Shown here piece after piece: positions 9,072-17,501 of a DNA stretch of 64,000 nt. Numbering within the stretch: the first letter of the stretch is position 1; each line of letters begins with the position of its first letter. The notes under the pieces were generated by a model that worked only from the letters and a program-made list of their open reading frames with translations, was not told the DNA's origin and did no database searches. A program made the translations under genes and the position numbers. The stretch is from Bacteroidales bacterium (GTDB lineage: Bacteria > Bacteroidota > Bacteroidia > Bacteroidales > P3), in assembly GCA_017522105.1 (NCBI GenBank), contig JAFXAA010000031.1, positions 32,890 through 96,889 on the forward strand. The letters run 5' to 3'.

Positions 9072-10500
9072 TCTCCAGTTCCTCCACATCGTCGAAGTGA
9101 TGCCGCACTCCGTTCACTTCCTGGTATGTCTCATGCCCCTTGCCTGCCACAAGCACTATGTCACCCTCTTTGGCCATCATGCAGGCCGTGCGAATGGCCT
9201 GGTGGCGGTCGGTGATACGGACCGTACGACACAACTGCTGCGGAGTGAGGCCCGCCTCCATCTCGTCGAGAATGGCTTCGGGTTTCTCCGTGCGCGGATT
9301 GTCGCTTGTGAGCACCACCTTGTCGCTGCCCTCGACGGCTATCTTGGCCATCTCGGGACGCTTGGTGCGGTCGCGGTCGCCACCACAGCCCACAACAGTG
9401 ATGAGCTGCTGTGTCTGACGACGTATTTCGTCGATGGTGGAGATGACATTCTGCAAAGCATCGGGAGTGTGGGCATAGTCCACGATACCGGTAATGCCAC
9501 GTCCGCTGACATACTGGAAGCGGCCAGGGGCTGCCTCCAGCATGCTGAGTATCCTCAGCACTTCATCTTTTTCAGCACCACACAGCACCGCGGCACCGTA
9601 TATCGCCAGCAGATTGTAGGCATTGAACCGACCGACAAGCCTGCACCACATCTCCTTGCCGTCAACCCTAAGGTGCATACCCTCAAAGGTGTTCTCCATT
9701 ATCTTGCAGCGAAAGTCGGCATCGTGTTGCAGACCGTAAGTATGCACTTCGGCTTTCGTGTTCTGCACCATCACGCGCCCGTTCTTGTCGTCCACGTTCA
9801 CAAGCGCCCACGCATCCTTGTCAAGACCGTCGAAGAAGCCTTTCTTGGCTGCTATATAGTTGGCCATGGTCTTGTGGAAGTCCAGGTGATCGTGCGTAAT
9901 ATTGCTGAATATGGCGCCAGCAAAACGCACTCCGGCTATACGGTGCTGCACCACAGCATGGCTGCTCACCTCCATGAAAGCATACTTGCAGCCCGCATCC
10001 ACCATACGGCGCAACAGGGCGTTGAGCTCCAATGCGTCGGGGGTGGTGTGGCCTGTAGCTATTTCCTCCTCGTCTATCTTGTTGACTATGGTAGAGACCA
10101 AGCCCACATGGTATCCCAGCTGGCGGAACATCCTGTGCAGCAGGGTCACCGTGGTCGTCTTGCCGTTGGTACCGGTGATGCCCACAAGGGTCAACTGTTT
10201 CGACGGATGTCCGTACCAGTTGTCGGCAATCAGTCCGAGAGCCTTGCTGCTGTCGGCCACTCTCACGTATGTCACGCCACACGCCATGTCGGCAGGCAAC
10301 TCCTCGCACACCACAGCCACGGCCCCCTGCTTTACGGCACCGCCAATGTAGCTGTGGCCGTCCACCTTGGTGCCTCGCTGTGCCACAAAGAGCGTACCTT
10401 CCGACACACGACGCGAGTCAAACTGAATGTCTTTCACCTCAACATCCATCGCGCCACGCACATCGGCATCAATACCTTTTATTATATCTTTCAGTATCAT
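9049..10500 (-). CDS. murE: UDP-MurNAc-tripeptide synthetase MurE
   Basis: MurE is a cytoplasmic Mur ligase that adds the third residue to UDP-MurNAc-L-Ala-D-Glu. The 483-residue protein has the P-loop GITGTNGKTTTVTLL and a full three-domain length. Its C-terminal DNPRTEKP matches the DNPR motif that in characterised MurE enzymes reads meso-diaminopimelate rather than lysine, so the product is inferred to be the meso-DAP tripeptide. The last residues (LGVKN) and the stop are encoded by a heptamer repeat array. It lies 18 bp after ftsI. Confidence 0.97.
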   Translation of the reverse strand: MILKDIIKGIDADVRGAMDVEVKDIQFDSRRVSEGTLFVAQRGTKVDGHSYIGGAVKQGAVAVVCEELPADMACGVTYVRVADSSKALGLIADNWYGHPSKQLTLVGITGTNGKTTTVTLLHRMFRQLGYHVGLVSTIVNKIDEEEIATGHTTPDALELNALLRRMVDAGCKYAFMEVSSHAVVQHRIAGVRFAGAIFSNITHDHLDFHKTMANYIAAKKGFFDGLDKDAWALVNVDDKNGRVMVQNTKAEVHTYGLQHDADFRCKIMENTFEGMHLRVDGKEMWCRLVGRFNAYNLLAIYGAAVLCGAEKDEVLRILSMLEAAPGRFQYVSGRGITGIVDYAHTPDALQNVISTIDEIRRQTQQLITVVGCGGDRDRTKRPEMAKIAVEGSDKVVLTSDNPRTEKPEAILDEMEAGLTPQQLCRTVRITDRHQAIRTACMMAKEGDIVLVAGKGHETYQEVNGVRHHFDDVEELERELGVKN

Positions 10501-10518
10501 CTATTATATCTTTCTTGC

Positions 10519-12777
10519 CTATCTCAGTTCAAGCACCACCGTCACGCCCCTCTTGGCAGCATTATTTGCTTTGGGGTTCTGCGAGCGAACCTTGCCGTAT
10601 CCGTTCACCTTCACTTTGTATCCGTTCTCATGCAGCAGGGCTATGGCATCCTTGGCCGTCATGCCGTAGCAGTTGGGCACCCTGCCACCGACAGGCTCGT
10701 ATGCCACATAGCGTCCCTCTGCCGAATCGCTCGCCGCCACGTATGAGACCCACGTCCCAACGCTGTCGTCACAGGCAAAGGGCAGCTTGAAGCGCTTGTA
10801 GAGGTCGCGTATATCGTCGGCACGTCCCTTGGCGAGCGTCGGGCGCTGCTGCGCCATGGCACTGTCCTCCTCCAGACGCGGCCACACGCTCTTCACGGCA
10901 CCGTCACTCAACCCCTTGTCCACAGCCACCACACAGTCGCTGATGGTCTTGAAGACCACGGCAGCCTGACGTCCGTAAACAGGTATGTTCTCCAACATCA
11001 CCAAGCAGGTGTAGCGAGGGCTTTCCGAAGGGAAGAAGCCTGCAAAGGAAGCATTGTAACGTCTCTTGTTAGAGTAGCTGTGCACTGCCGTGCCTGTCTT
11101 GCCGGCAATGCCATAGGTGGTGTTCTTGATGTTGTTGCCCGTACCGTTTTCCACCACACCTTCCAGCATGTCGTGCATCAGCGCGGCCGCGCGGCGATTG
11201 CAGATGTGCTCGTTGAGCACCACAGGCTTAATTTCACTACGGCTGCCGTCGCTCTCTATGACAGCACGGCAGAAGAGTGGTTTGACCATGCGCCCGCCAG
11301 CCCCAAGGCCATTGTAGAAGGTGAGGAGCTGCAGGGCAGACACACGCGTGGAATAGCCGTAGCAGAAGTTCAGGAAGTCACGGTTGGAGGCATGCAGGTT
11401 GTTCACATAAGTCTTATACTCCGGCGCCTTGATGTCGGGGTTCAGCTTGCCGTAGGGGAACATCCGCTCCACCAACGCACGAAGGGTGTCGCGGCGGTTG
11501 TTGTAGAGACGCCAGCCCAGGTCGCTCATTCCCACGTTCGACGACTGCTCCATCACGCCCTTCAGCGTCAGCGAGTCCCAATCGCCATGGTCGTCCTTTA
11601 TTTCACCGTTCACGCCACCGAAGTTCTTATAGCGCGCCGGCAACATCATGGTGGTGTCTATCCTCACATTGGGGTCGTTGAGCATAGCCGTGAGGATGAC
11701 GGTCTTGAAGGTGGAGCCTGGCTCATAGACATCGCTCACCGCCACGTTGCGGTCGCGCACTTCAAGGTAGTCGTGCGCCGCCGTGTCAATGGCCAGGTTG
11801 ACGCAGGCCAGCATGTAGCCGGTACTCATCTCCATGAGCATGGCGCATCCCGCCGTGCCGCCATACATGTTGAGGGCTTTGCGGAGCGAGCTCTCGGCGA
11901 TATCCTGGTAGCGGGTGTCTATGGTGGAGACAATGCTGCGCCCGTCCACACGACGCTGCAGCACTATGGTGTCTATCGTTGCCGTGTCGGTGCGTTGCGC
12001 CACCTCCCTTGGGGCGTGAGGCTCGTCGGGCAGCCAGATGCCTTTGGTCAGGCGGCGGCAGTTGAGCAGACCGTCCTGACCGCGCAGGATGCTGTCGTAG
12101 TAGCCCTCCAGGCCCGTGTACGAACCGCTCTCCTTGCGGTTGCGGAAGCCTATGGTGTTGCCGGCCAGGTTGCCGTAGATGTGCGCGCGCACCTGGTGCA
12201 CCACGCTCTGGCCGTCCACCTGGCGCACCACGCCATGGCTCCACCCCGGCAGACGCGTAATCTGAAGCCACACCGAATAGGGCACACCCCGCTGCACGAG
12301 GAAGCAGCGCCGCGGACGCTCCTTGCAGCGCTCCACAGCTATGCGTTCGCGGTAATAGGAGACATCGTGTCCCGGCATGGCGTCGGCAAGCATGATGCAC
12401 AGGGTGTCAAGGTAAAGGTTGAAGCTGCTGTCCACTATGGGGCCCGTCTGCATCGGGCGACCCTGCTTGTCATACTTCGCGTTGCCTCGCTCGTCAAGTT
12501 CGGGCTTGTTGTGCAGGTCGAGGTACAGGTCGCACTCCGTCACCGTGGTGGCCAATATCTTGCCGTCACTGGAGTATATGTTGCCGCGGCGCGCGGGGTC
12601 GCTGCGCAGGCCGGCCTCGCGGCGCTCGCCGAGGGCGCGCCACTCGTCGCCGTGCACAAACTGGATGTTCACCATGGCCAGCGTGATGGCCAGGCCCACA
12701 CCCACCGTGAGCACAAGGTAAAGCACCATGAGCCCGCGCGACAGACGCCTGTCTTTGTTATCTTCCTTTTCCTTCAC
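10519..12777 (-). CDS. ftsI: Septal penicillin-binding protein FtsI/PBP3 with PASTA domain
   Basis: This is the septal D,D-transpeptidase partner of FtsW. The 752-residue protein has one N-terminal transmembrane helix (about 14-35) and a dimerisation/pedestal region. The penicillin-binding domain carries STFK (355-358, nucleophile Ser355), SSN (412-414) and KTGTA (560-564). A C-terminal PASTA domain lies around 694-751 (VPNCYGMTAKDAIALL). PASTA-bearing FtsI is usual for Bacteroidota. Cytoplasmic N-terminus and periplasmic catalytic domain are inferred from topology. Confidence 0.96.
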   Translation of the reverse strand: MKEKEDNKDRRLSRGLMVLYLVLTVGVGLAITLAMVNIQFVHGDEWRALGERREAGLRSDPARRGNIYSSDGKILATTVTECDLYLDLHNKPELDERGNAKYDKQGRPMQTGPIVDSSFNLYLDTLCIMLADAMPGHDVSYYRERIAVERCKERPRRCFLVQRGVPYSVWLQITRLPGWSHGVVRQVDGQSVVHQVRAHIYGNLAGNTIGFRNRKESGSYTGLEGYYDSILRGQDGLLNCRRLTKGIWLPDEPHAPREVAQRTDTATIDTIVLQRRVDGRSIVSTIDTRYQDIAESSLRKALNMYGGTAGCAMLMEMSTGYMLACVNLAIDTAAHDYLEVRDRNVAVSDVYEPGSTFKTVILTAMLNDPNVRIDTTMMLPARYKNFGGVNGEIKDDHGDWDSLTLKGVMEQSSNVGMSDLGWRLYNNRRDTLRALVERMFPYGKLNPDIKAPEYKTYVNNLHASNRDFLNFCYGYSTRVSALQLLTFYNGLGAGGRMVKPLFCRAVIESDGSRSEIKPVVLNEHICNRRAAALMHDMLEGVVENGTGNNIKNTTYGIAGKTGTAVHSYSNKRRYNASFAGFFPSESPRYTCLVMLENIPVYGRQAAVVFKTISDCVVAVDKGLSDGAVKSVWPRLEEDSAMAQQRPTLAKGRADDIRDLYKRFKLPFACDDSVGTWVSYVAASDSAEGRYVAYEPVGGRVPNCYGMTAKDAIALLHENGYKVKVNGYGKVRSQNPKANNAAKRGVTVVLELR

Positions 12778-12845
12778 AAATCCTTTCTATATTATATTGT
12801 ATGTCCTTTTATAGTATTGTCTTAACCTCTCATCTTCTGCACCCC

Positions 12846-13283
12846 TCACAACTCATACGGCGGCCCTGCCGTGATTCCCACGCCCGTCTCCTTCAGGTCC
12901 TCAGCTATCTGCGACATCTTGACGCTCTGCTGATACTGCTTCTGCATCTGTATGCGCTGCTCGCGCAGGTAGTTGATGCGCTCCTCGGTGGCAAGCTTTT
13001 CGCGGCTCATGCTCTCTATGCGGTAGCGGTTGCCGATAATCAGGAGCAGGTACAGCAAGCAGAGCAGCAGCAGCGGTATCTGGCGCAGCACCAGCTTGTC
13101 GGCCAGCAGGTCGCCCCCGAGCAGGCGCCCGAGGCCGCGTGCAGCCTTGTCGGCGCGCCCCTTCTTGCGGGGCTTTGCCTCCTCGGCGGCGACAGGCTCG
13201 GAGGCCACCGTCTCCACGACAGGTTCCTCGACCTTCGCCTTAGGCTCTTCCGCAGCCTGTTTCTCTCTGAACTTGTTGCCCAT
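12846..13283 (-). CDS. ftsL: FtsL-like divisome protein
   Basis: A small bitopic protein of 145 residues. It has a long charged Glu/Lys/Ala-rich cytoplasmic N-terminus and one transmembrane helix (about 68-83, IPLLLLCLLYLLLIIG). A periplasmic heptad-patterned coiled coil (about 85-135) contains EKLATEERINYLREQRIQMQ. The layout, and the position between rsmH and ftsI, match FtsL, which forms the FtsQLB complex. FtsL proteins share little sequence, so the identification is by architecture and synteny. Confidence 0.85.
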   Translation of the reverse strand: MGNKFREKQAAEEPKAKVEEPVVETVASEPVAAEEAKPRKKGRADKAARGLGRLLGGDLLADKLVLRQIPLLLLCLLYLLLIIGNRYRIESMSREKLATEERINYLREQRIQMQKQYQQSVKMSQIAEDLKETGVGITAGPPYEL

Positions 13284-13300
13284 ATATCAACTATCCGTTT

Positions 13301-13335
13301 TCAACTCTCCACTTTCAACTTTCCACTCTCTACTC
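13301..13335. repeat. 7-bp tandem array forming the 3' end of rsmH
   Basis: Five consecutive degenerate heptamers (TCAACTC, TCCACTT, TCAACTT, TCCACTC, TCTACTC on the plus strand) encode the last codons of rsmH. The TGA stop is the complement of the first three bases of the first unit. Confidence 0.85.
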
Positions 13336-14260
13336 GCTCCCCCACCCTGAGCCTCGCGCTGCGGGCGCGGCTGTTGGCGGCCACTTCCTCGGGCGATGCC
13401 GCAAGGCTCGCCAGCTGCTTCAGCGGCACCAACGGGTTGCCGTAAAAATCCTTCTCCACCACACCCTCGAAATTGCCGCTGCGCATGAAGTTCTTGACCA
13501 GGCGGTCTTCGAGCGAATGGTAGCTGATGACCACCAGGCGGCCGCCCGGCGGCAGCAGTTCCACAGCCTGCGACAGCATCTCGCGCAGGGCGTCAAGCTC
13601 GCCGTTCACCTCTATGCGCAGAGCCTGGAAGAGCATGGCCAGGTACTTGTTCTCCATGCCACGCGGCAGGTGGTGGCTCACAGCCTCCTTCAGGTCGGTG
13701 GTCGTCACGATGTCGCGACGCTCGCCGCCCGTCCTCCACCTCACTATGGCCCGTGCCATCTGCCTGGCGTTGGGCAGCTCGCCGTAGAGGCGCAGCACGC
13801 GTGCCAACTCCTCCTCGTCGGCACCGTTCACAAGGTCGCGCGCCGTGGTGGCGGCGCGGCGGTCCATGCGCAAGTCCAACGCACCCTCGAAACGAGTGGA
13901 AAAGCCGCGCTCGGCCACGTCGAACTGGTGGCTGCTCACCCCAAGGTCGGCCAGCAGGCCGTCGATGCGGCGCACACCGTGCAGCCGCAGGTAGCTCTTC
14001 AGGTAGCGGAAGTTCTCGCCGATGAAAGTAAAGCGTGCATCGCTCTCCACTCTCCACTCTCCACTTTCCACCCGCTTGGCGGCATCCTCGTCCTGGTCGA
14101 AAGCCACGAGGTGCCCCTCAGGACCCAGACGCTCCATGATGGCACGCGAATGGCCGCCGCCGCCGAAGGTGACGTCGACATAGGTGCCGTCGGGGCGGAT
14201 GTTCAAACCGTCCACCGCCTCGGCAAGCATCACGGGTCTATGGTACTCAAATTCTTGCAT
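13301..14260 (-). CDS. rsmH: 16S rRNA (cytosine1402-N4)-methyltransferase RsmH
   Basis: RsmH N4-methylates C1402 in the ribosomal P site using SAM. The start is set at the ATG giving MQEFEYHRPVMLAEAVDGL, which aligns with family N-termini; upstream in-frame sequence overlaps mraZ in another frame. The SAM loop is VDVTFGGGGHSRAIME and the C-terminal motif VISYHSLEDRLVKNF is present. Two stretches are made of 7-bp repeats. VESGEWRVES (about residues 64-73) interrupts the segment after DQDEDA, and the extreme C-terminus ERVESGKLKVES includes a stop codon supplied by the repeat. It overlaps mraZ by 14 bp. Confidence 0.96.
   Translation of the reverse strand: MQEFEYHRPVMLAEAVDGLNIRPDGTYVDVTFGGGGHSRAIMERLGPEGHLVAFDQDEDAAKRVESGEWRVESDARFTFIGENFRYLKSYLRLHGVRRIDGLLADLGVSSHQFDVAERGFSTRFEGALDLRMDRRAATTARDLVNGADEEELARVLRLYGELPNARQMARAIVRWRTGGERRDIVTTTDLKEAVSHHLPRGMENKYLAMLFQALRIEVNGELDALREMLSQAVELLPPGGRLVVISYHSLEDRLVKNFMRSGNFEGVVEKDFYGNPLVPLKQLASLAASPEEVAANSRARSARLRVGERVESGKLKVES
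14044..14071. repeat. 7-bp tandem array in frame inside rsmH
   Basis: Four heptamers (TCTCCAC three times, then TTTCCAC) lie in the rsmH coding sequence and encode the VESGEWRVES stretch on the minus strand. The motif is nearly the same as that of the array at the 3' end of the gene. Confidence 0.85.
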
Positions 14261-14741
14261 CGCTCTCGACTGGTCCTTTGCCCTCCGCGTCCACGCGGCG
14301 GCCCAGCAGCTCCTCTGCGCGCTCCGCATAGTCGCCGCCGGCTTCTTCCATCTTGTCGTAGGTCTTGCGGTCCCAGAGCTCGATGAACTTGCCAGTCGAT
14401 TGCAGCACCACCTCTTTGGCCTCGGCCACCACTGCTTTCTGCTCGGCGGGAATCAGGAGCCGGTCGTTGGTGTCCAGCTCGATGATGTTGCCCTCCGTCA
14501 GCTTGCGCAGCAAGTCGCGGTCTTCGCGGCGGTAAGGATTCAGGCGTTCCTGCAGTTTCTCCACTTCCTCCCTGAAACTGGCGTAAGTCCACAGCTCCAA
14601 ACACTCGGCATAGACACTGCGGCGGATGACGAAACGCCCGTCCTCGGTCTCCAGCTGCCTCTTCAGGGCAATTGGGAACTTGAAGCGACCGTTCGAGTCC
14701 ACCTTACAGTATTCTTTTCCAAGTATTAAGACCATTTCCAC
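14247..14741 (-). CDS. mraZ: Transcriptional regulator MraZ
   Basis: MraZ is the DNA-binding regulator encoded first in dcw clusters. The 164-residue protein has two SpoVT/AbrB-like halves: KVDSNGRFKFPIALKRQL near the N-terminus and ELDTNDRLLIPAEQKAV near the middle. A charged C-terminal extension of about 25 residues follows. Translation could start at M1 or at M3 (MVLILGKEY). As the first gene of the cluster it faces a 593-bp divergent spacer. I could not define the MraZ operator there, although TAATTTTA (complement of 14762-14769) is a possible -7 element. Confidence 0.95.
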   Translation of the reverse strand: MEMVLILGKEYCKVDSNGRFKFPIALKRQLETEDGRFVIRRSVYAECLELWTYASFREEVEKLQERLNPYRREDRDLLRKLTEGNIIELDTNDRLLIPAEQKAVVAEAKEVVLQSTGKFIELWDRKTYDKMEEAGGDYAERAEELLGRRVDAEGKGPVESDARI

Positions 14742-15081
14742 CTACTTTTTTTCAGGTTGTAAAATTACGAAGAAATTTCCAATTACTGCCTAAAAATTAC
14801 TTTTTTTGTTTTTTTTATCCTTTTTTTGTTGTTCATAACCCTTAACGCAACTTCGCCGAAAAAGTTTCACTTTGCCGAAAATTTATTTTTACAAGACTGT
14901 ATCACAGCTATTTGTATTGTCAAAAATCTTCCGCTCCGCTCGCGCCGCGCCGCCACCGGATGCTGTTGATAAAAAAACGCCCGCCAACCACCACTCCGTC
15001 ATCCCCTCGCCACCATCTCTTCTCCTCCTTTTCGCCTCCGCCTCCCGCCCTTTCCCCTACGGAGTCCCTACGGCCCCGCTA

Positions 15082-15181
15082 CGGCTGTTCTACGGTTGTT
15101 TAACGGTTGTTCTACGGTTGTTCTACGGTTTTAACCGTAGAACAACCGTAGAACAACCGTTAAACAACCGTAGAACAGCCG
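15082..15181. repeat. Perfect 49-bp inverted repeat built of 11-bp units
   Basis: Left arm 15082-15130 and right arm 15133-15181 are exact reverse complements, separated by 2 bp. Each arm is made of 11-bp units of two kinds, TTGTTCTACGG and TTGTTTAACGG, differing at two adjacent positions. Their order is mirrored exactly between arms. The flank 15054-15075 carries CCCCTACGGAGTCCCTACGG, shared with the 60.9 kb repeat. It sits in the 593-bp spacer between divergently transcribed mraZ and the S46 peptidase gene. No gene 3' end faces it, so it is not an ordinary terminator. The rest of the spacer holds AT-rich sequence and the peptidase promoter. Confidence 0.95.
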
Positions 15182-15256
15182 CACGGGAGTGATGGCAGCA
15201 GCATGGCTGCCGAAGCGGAAAACGAAACAAAAAGTGCGCCGAATGGCACTTTTTTC

Positions 15257-15287
15257 TTTGCCACATTGAGAAAAAGTCGTATCTTTG
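15257..15287 (+). promoter_or_regulatory. Bacteroidota-type promoter of the S46 peptidase operon
   Basis: TTTG (15257-15260) is followed after 19 bp by TATCTTTG (15280-15287), an exact match to the Bacteroidota -33/-7 consensus. It lies 47 bp upstream of the ATG. Confidence 0.85.
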
Positions 15288-15334
15288 CATTTTGTAAATA
15301 CACGGGCAAAACAACAATAAATAAAAATAATACA

Positions 15335-17494
15335 ATGAAAATTCGCACTTTAATCGTAACAATGGCCCTTGCGCTGATGCTGCCCACGGCAGCCCGCGCC
15401 GACGAGGGCATGTGGCTTCTGTCACTAATCGGAAAGAACTACAGCGACATGCAGAAGGCTGGCTTCAAGCTGACGCCCGAGGACATCTACAGCGTCAACC
15501 AGAGCTGCCTGAAGGATGCCATCGTGGGCCTCGGCCGCGAGGGGCGTCCCTTCAGCCACTTCTGCACGGGCGAGATCATCAGCAAGCAGGGCCTGGTGAG
15601 CACCAACCACCACTGCGGCTACGGCTACCTGCAGAGCCACTCCACCGTGGAGCACGACTACCTGCGCGACGGCTTCTGGGCCTACACCCTGGACCAGGAG
15701 CTGCCCAACCCGGGCCTCACGGCCTCGGTGCTGGTGCGCATGGAGGATGTCACCGACAAGGTGAAGGAAGCCCTGAGCGACGACATGAGCGAGGGCGACC
15801 GCGAGGCGGCCATCAACAAGGTGTGTGACGAGATTGCCGACGCCGCACGCGAGGGCAAGGGCATCGACGCCAAGGTGATACCGATGTTCAACGGCAACCA
15901 GTTCTTCCTCTTCGTGCACAAAATCTACAAGGACGTGCGCCTCGTGGGCGCTCCCCCATCGTCGATGGGCAAGTTCGGCGGCGACACCGACAACTGGTCG
16001 TGGCCCCGTCACACCTGCGACTTCAGCATGTTCCGCATCTACACCGACAAGGATGGCAACCCCGCCCCCTACAGCAAGGAGAACATACCCCTGCAGCCTA
16101 AGCACCACCTGCCCGTGAGCGCAGGCGAGCTGAAAGACGGCGACTTCGCCATGGTCATGGGCTTCCCCGGCACCACCGACCACTTCCTCACCAGCTACGG
16201 TCTGGAGGAGACGATGAACATCACCAACAAGCTGCGCTACGAGATACGCACCGTGAAGATCAACATCCTGCGCGAGGAGATGGCCGCCAGCCAGCAGACG
16301 CGCATCAAATACGCTTCGAAGTACGCCAGCTGCTCCAACTACTGGAAGTACAGCAACGAGCAGAACAAGGCTCTGAAGGCCCTGAACACCATGGGGCTGA
16401 AGAAAGAGGTGGAGAAGGAGTACAGCGAGTGGGCACGCAGCCACGCCCCCAAATACGGCCGCGCCCTTGGCCTCATAGAGAAAGGCTACGCCGACCGCGC
16501 CAAGGTGGAGGAAGCCAACCAGTATGTGCTGGAAGGCCTGCTGACGGGCCCCGAGGCCCCGATGATGGCAGCACGCCTGGGTTCCAGCTTCATGAAAGAC
16601 CTTGAGAAAGACAAGAACGCCGACCTGGGCCGCTACGAGAACTATGTGGCGGGCTTCTTCAAGGACTATGACGAACAGGTGGACCGCCGCCTGACGGCAG
16701 CCCTCTTCGGCTATGTCTACGCCCACATCAATCCCGAAATCTGCCCCGAGTTCCTCAAGACCGCCCAAAAGAAATACAAGGGCGACTGGGAGAAGTACAC
16801 CAACGACCTCTACGGCAAGAGTATCTTCGCCAACGAGGAGACCGTGGGACGCTTCATGAACAAGCCCAACCTCAAGCAGCTGCAGAAAGACCCCCTGTTT
16901 GCCGCCGGCAAGGAGGCCCTGGAGCTCTACTTCAGCCTTGACGACCAAGTGTCGCAGGAGAGCAAGGACGGCCTGCAGCGCGGCATACGCGACTTCACCG
17001 ACGGTGTGCTGCAGATGAACGAGGGCAAGAAGCTCATGTCGCCCGACGCCAACAGCACCATACGCCTCACCTACGGCAACGTGATGAGCTACGAGCCCAA
17101 GGACGGCGTCACCTACCACCACTACACCACCATGAAGGGCGTCATAGAGAAGGAAGACCCGACGAGCAGCGAGTTCGCCGTGCCGGAGCGTCTGAAGAAG
17201 CTCTACAATGCCAAGGAGTTCGGCCCCTACACCAACAAGAAGGGCGAGATGCCCACATGCTTCATCACCAACAACGACATCACCGGCGGCAACAGCGGCT
17301 CGCCCGTCATCAACGCCAATGGCGTGCTGATAGGCCTGGCCTTCGACGGCAACAGCGAGGCCATGAGCGGCGACATCGACTTCGAGGAGAACCTGCAGCG
17401 CTGCATCTGCCTCGACAGCCGCTACATGCTCTGGGTCATCGACGTCTATGCCGGCGCCAAGAACCTCATCGAGGAGATGGACATCGTCAGATAA
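15335..17494 (+). CDS. S46 family dipeptidyl peptidase (DPP7/DPP11 type)
   Basis: A periplasmic serine exopeptidase that releases dipeptides, feeding peptide-fermenting Bacteroidota. The 719-residue protein starts with a signal peptide (MKIRTLIVTMALALMLPTAARA). The start is chosen because the promoter lies between it and upstream in-frame ATGs. The catalytic His region is STNHHCGYGYL (about 89-99) and the Ser region is TGGNSGSPV. Eighteen residues after the catalytic serine there is Gly (FDGN). In characterised enzymes this position separates DPP7 (Gly, hydrophobic P1) from DPP11 (Arg, acidic P1), so DPP7-like specificity is inferred. The rpoN-M23 frame starts 7 bp downstream. Confidence 0.95.
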   Translation: MKIRTLIVTMALALMLPTAARADEGMWLLSLIGKNYSDMQKAGFKLTPEDIYSVNQSCLKDAIVGLGREGRPFSHFCTGEIISKQGLVSTNHHCGYGYLQSHSTVEHDYLRDGFWAYTLDQELPNPGLTASVLVRMEDVTDKVKEALSDDMSEGDREAAINKVCDEIADAAREGKGIDAKVIPMFNGNQFFLFVHKIYKDVRLVGAPPSSMGKFGGDTDNWSWPRHTCDFSMFRIYTDKDGNPAPYSKENIPLQPKHHLPVSAGELKDGDFAMVMGFPGTTDHFLTSYGLEETMNITNKLRYEIRTVKINILREEMAASQQTRIKYASKYASCSNYWKYSNEQNKALKALNTMGLKKEVEKEYSEWARSHAPKYGRALGLIEKGYADRAKVEEANQYVLEGLLTGPEAPMMAARLGSSFMKDLEKDKNADLGRYENYVAGFFKDYDEQVDRRLTAALFGYVYAHINPEICPEFLKTAQKKYKGDWEKYTNDLYGKSIFANEETVGRFMNKPNLKQLQKDPLFAAGKEALELYFSLDDQVSQESKDGLQRGIRDFTDGVLQMNEGKKLMSPDANSTIRLTYGNVMSYEPKDGVTYHHYTTMKGVIEKEDPTSSEFAVPERLKKLYNAKEFGPYTNKKGEMPTCFITNNDITGGNSGSPVINANGVLIGLAFDGNSEAMSGDIDFEENLQRCICLDSRYMLWVIDVYAGAKNLIEEMDIVR

Positions 17495-17501
17495 AGAAGG
17501 C

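Noticed and set aside
14742-15081. tRNA or small RNA gene in the mraZ spacer
   Set aside because: No cloverleaf or conserved tRNA motifs (GGTTCGAATCC type) were seen here or in other spacers of the window.
15082-15181. Rho-independent terminator
   Set aside because: Both neighbouring genes start here rather than end, and no T run follows the stem.
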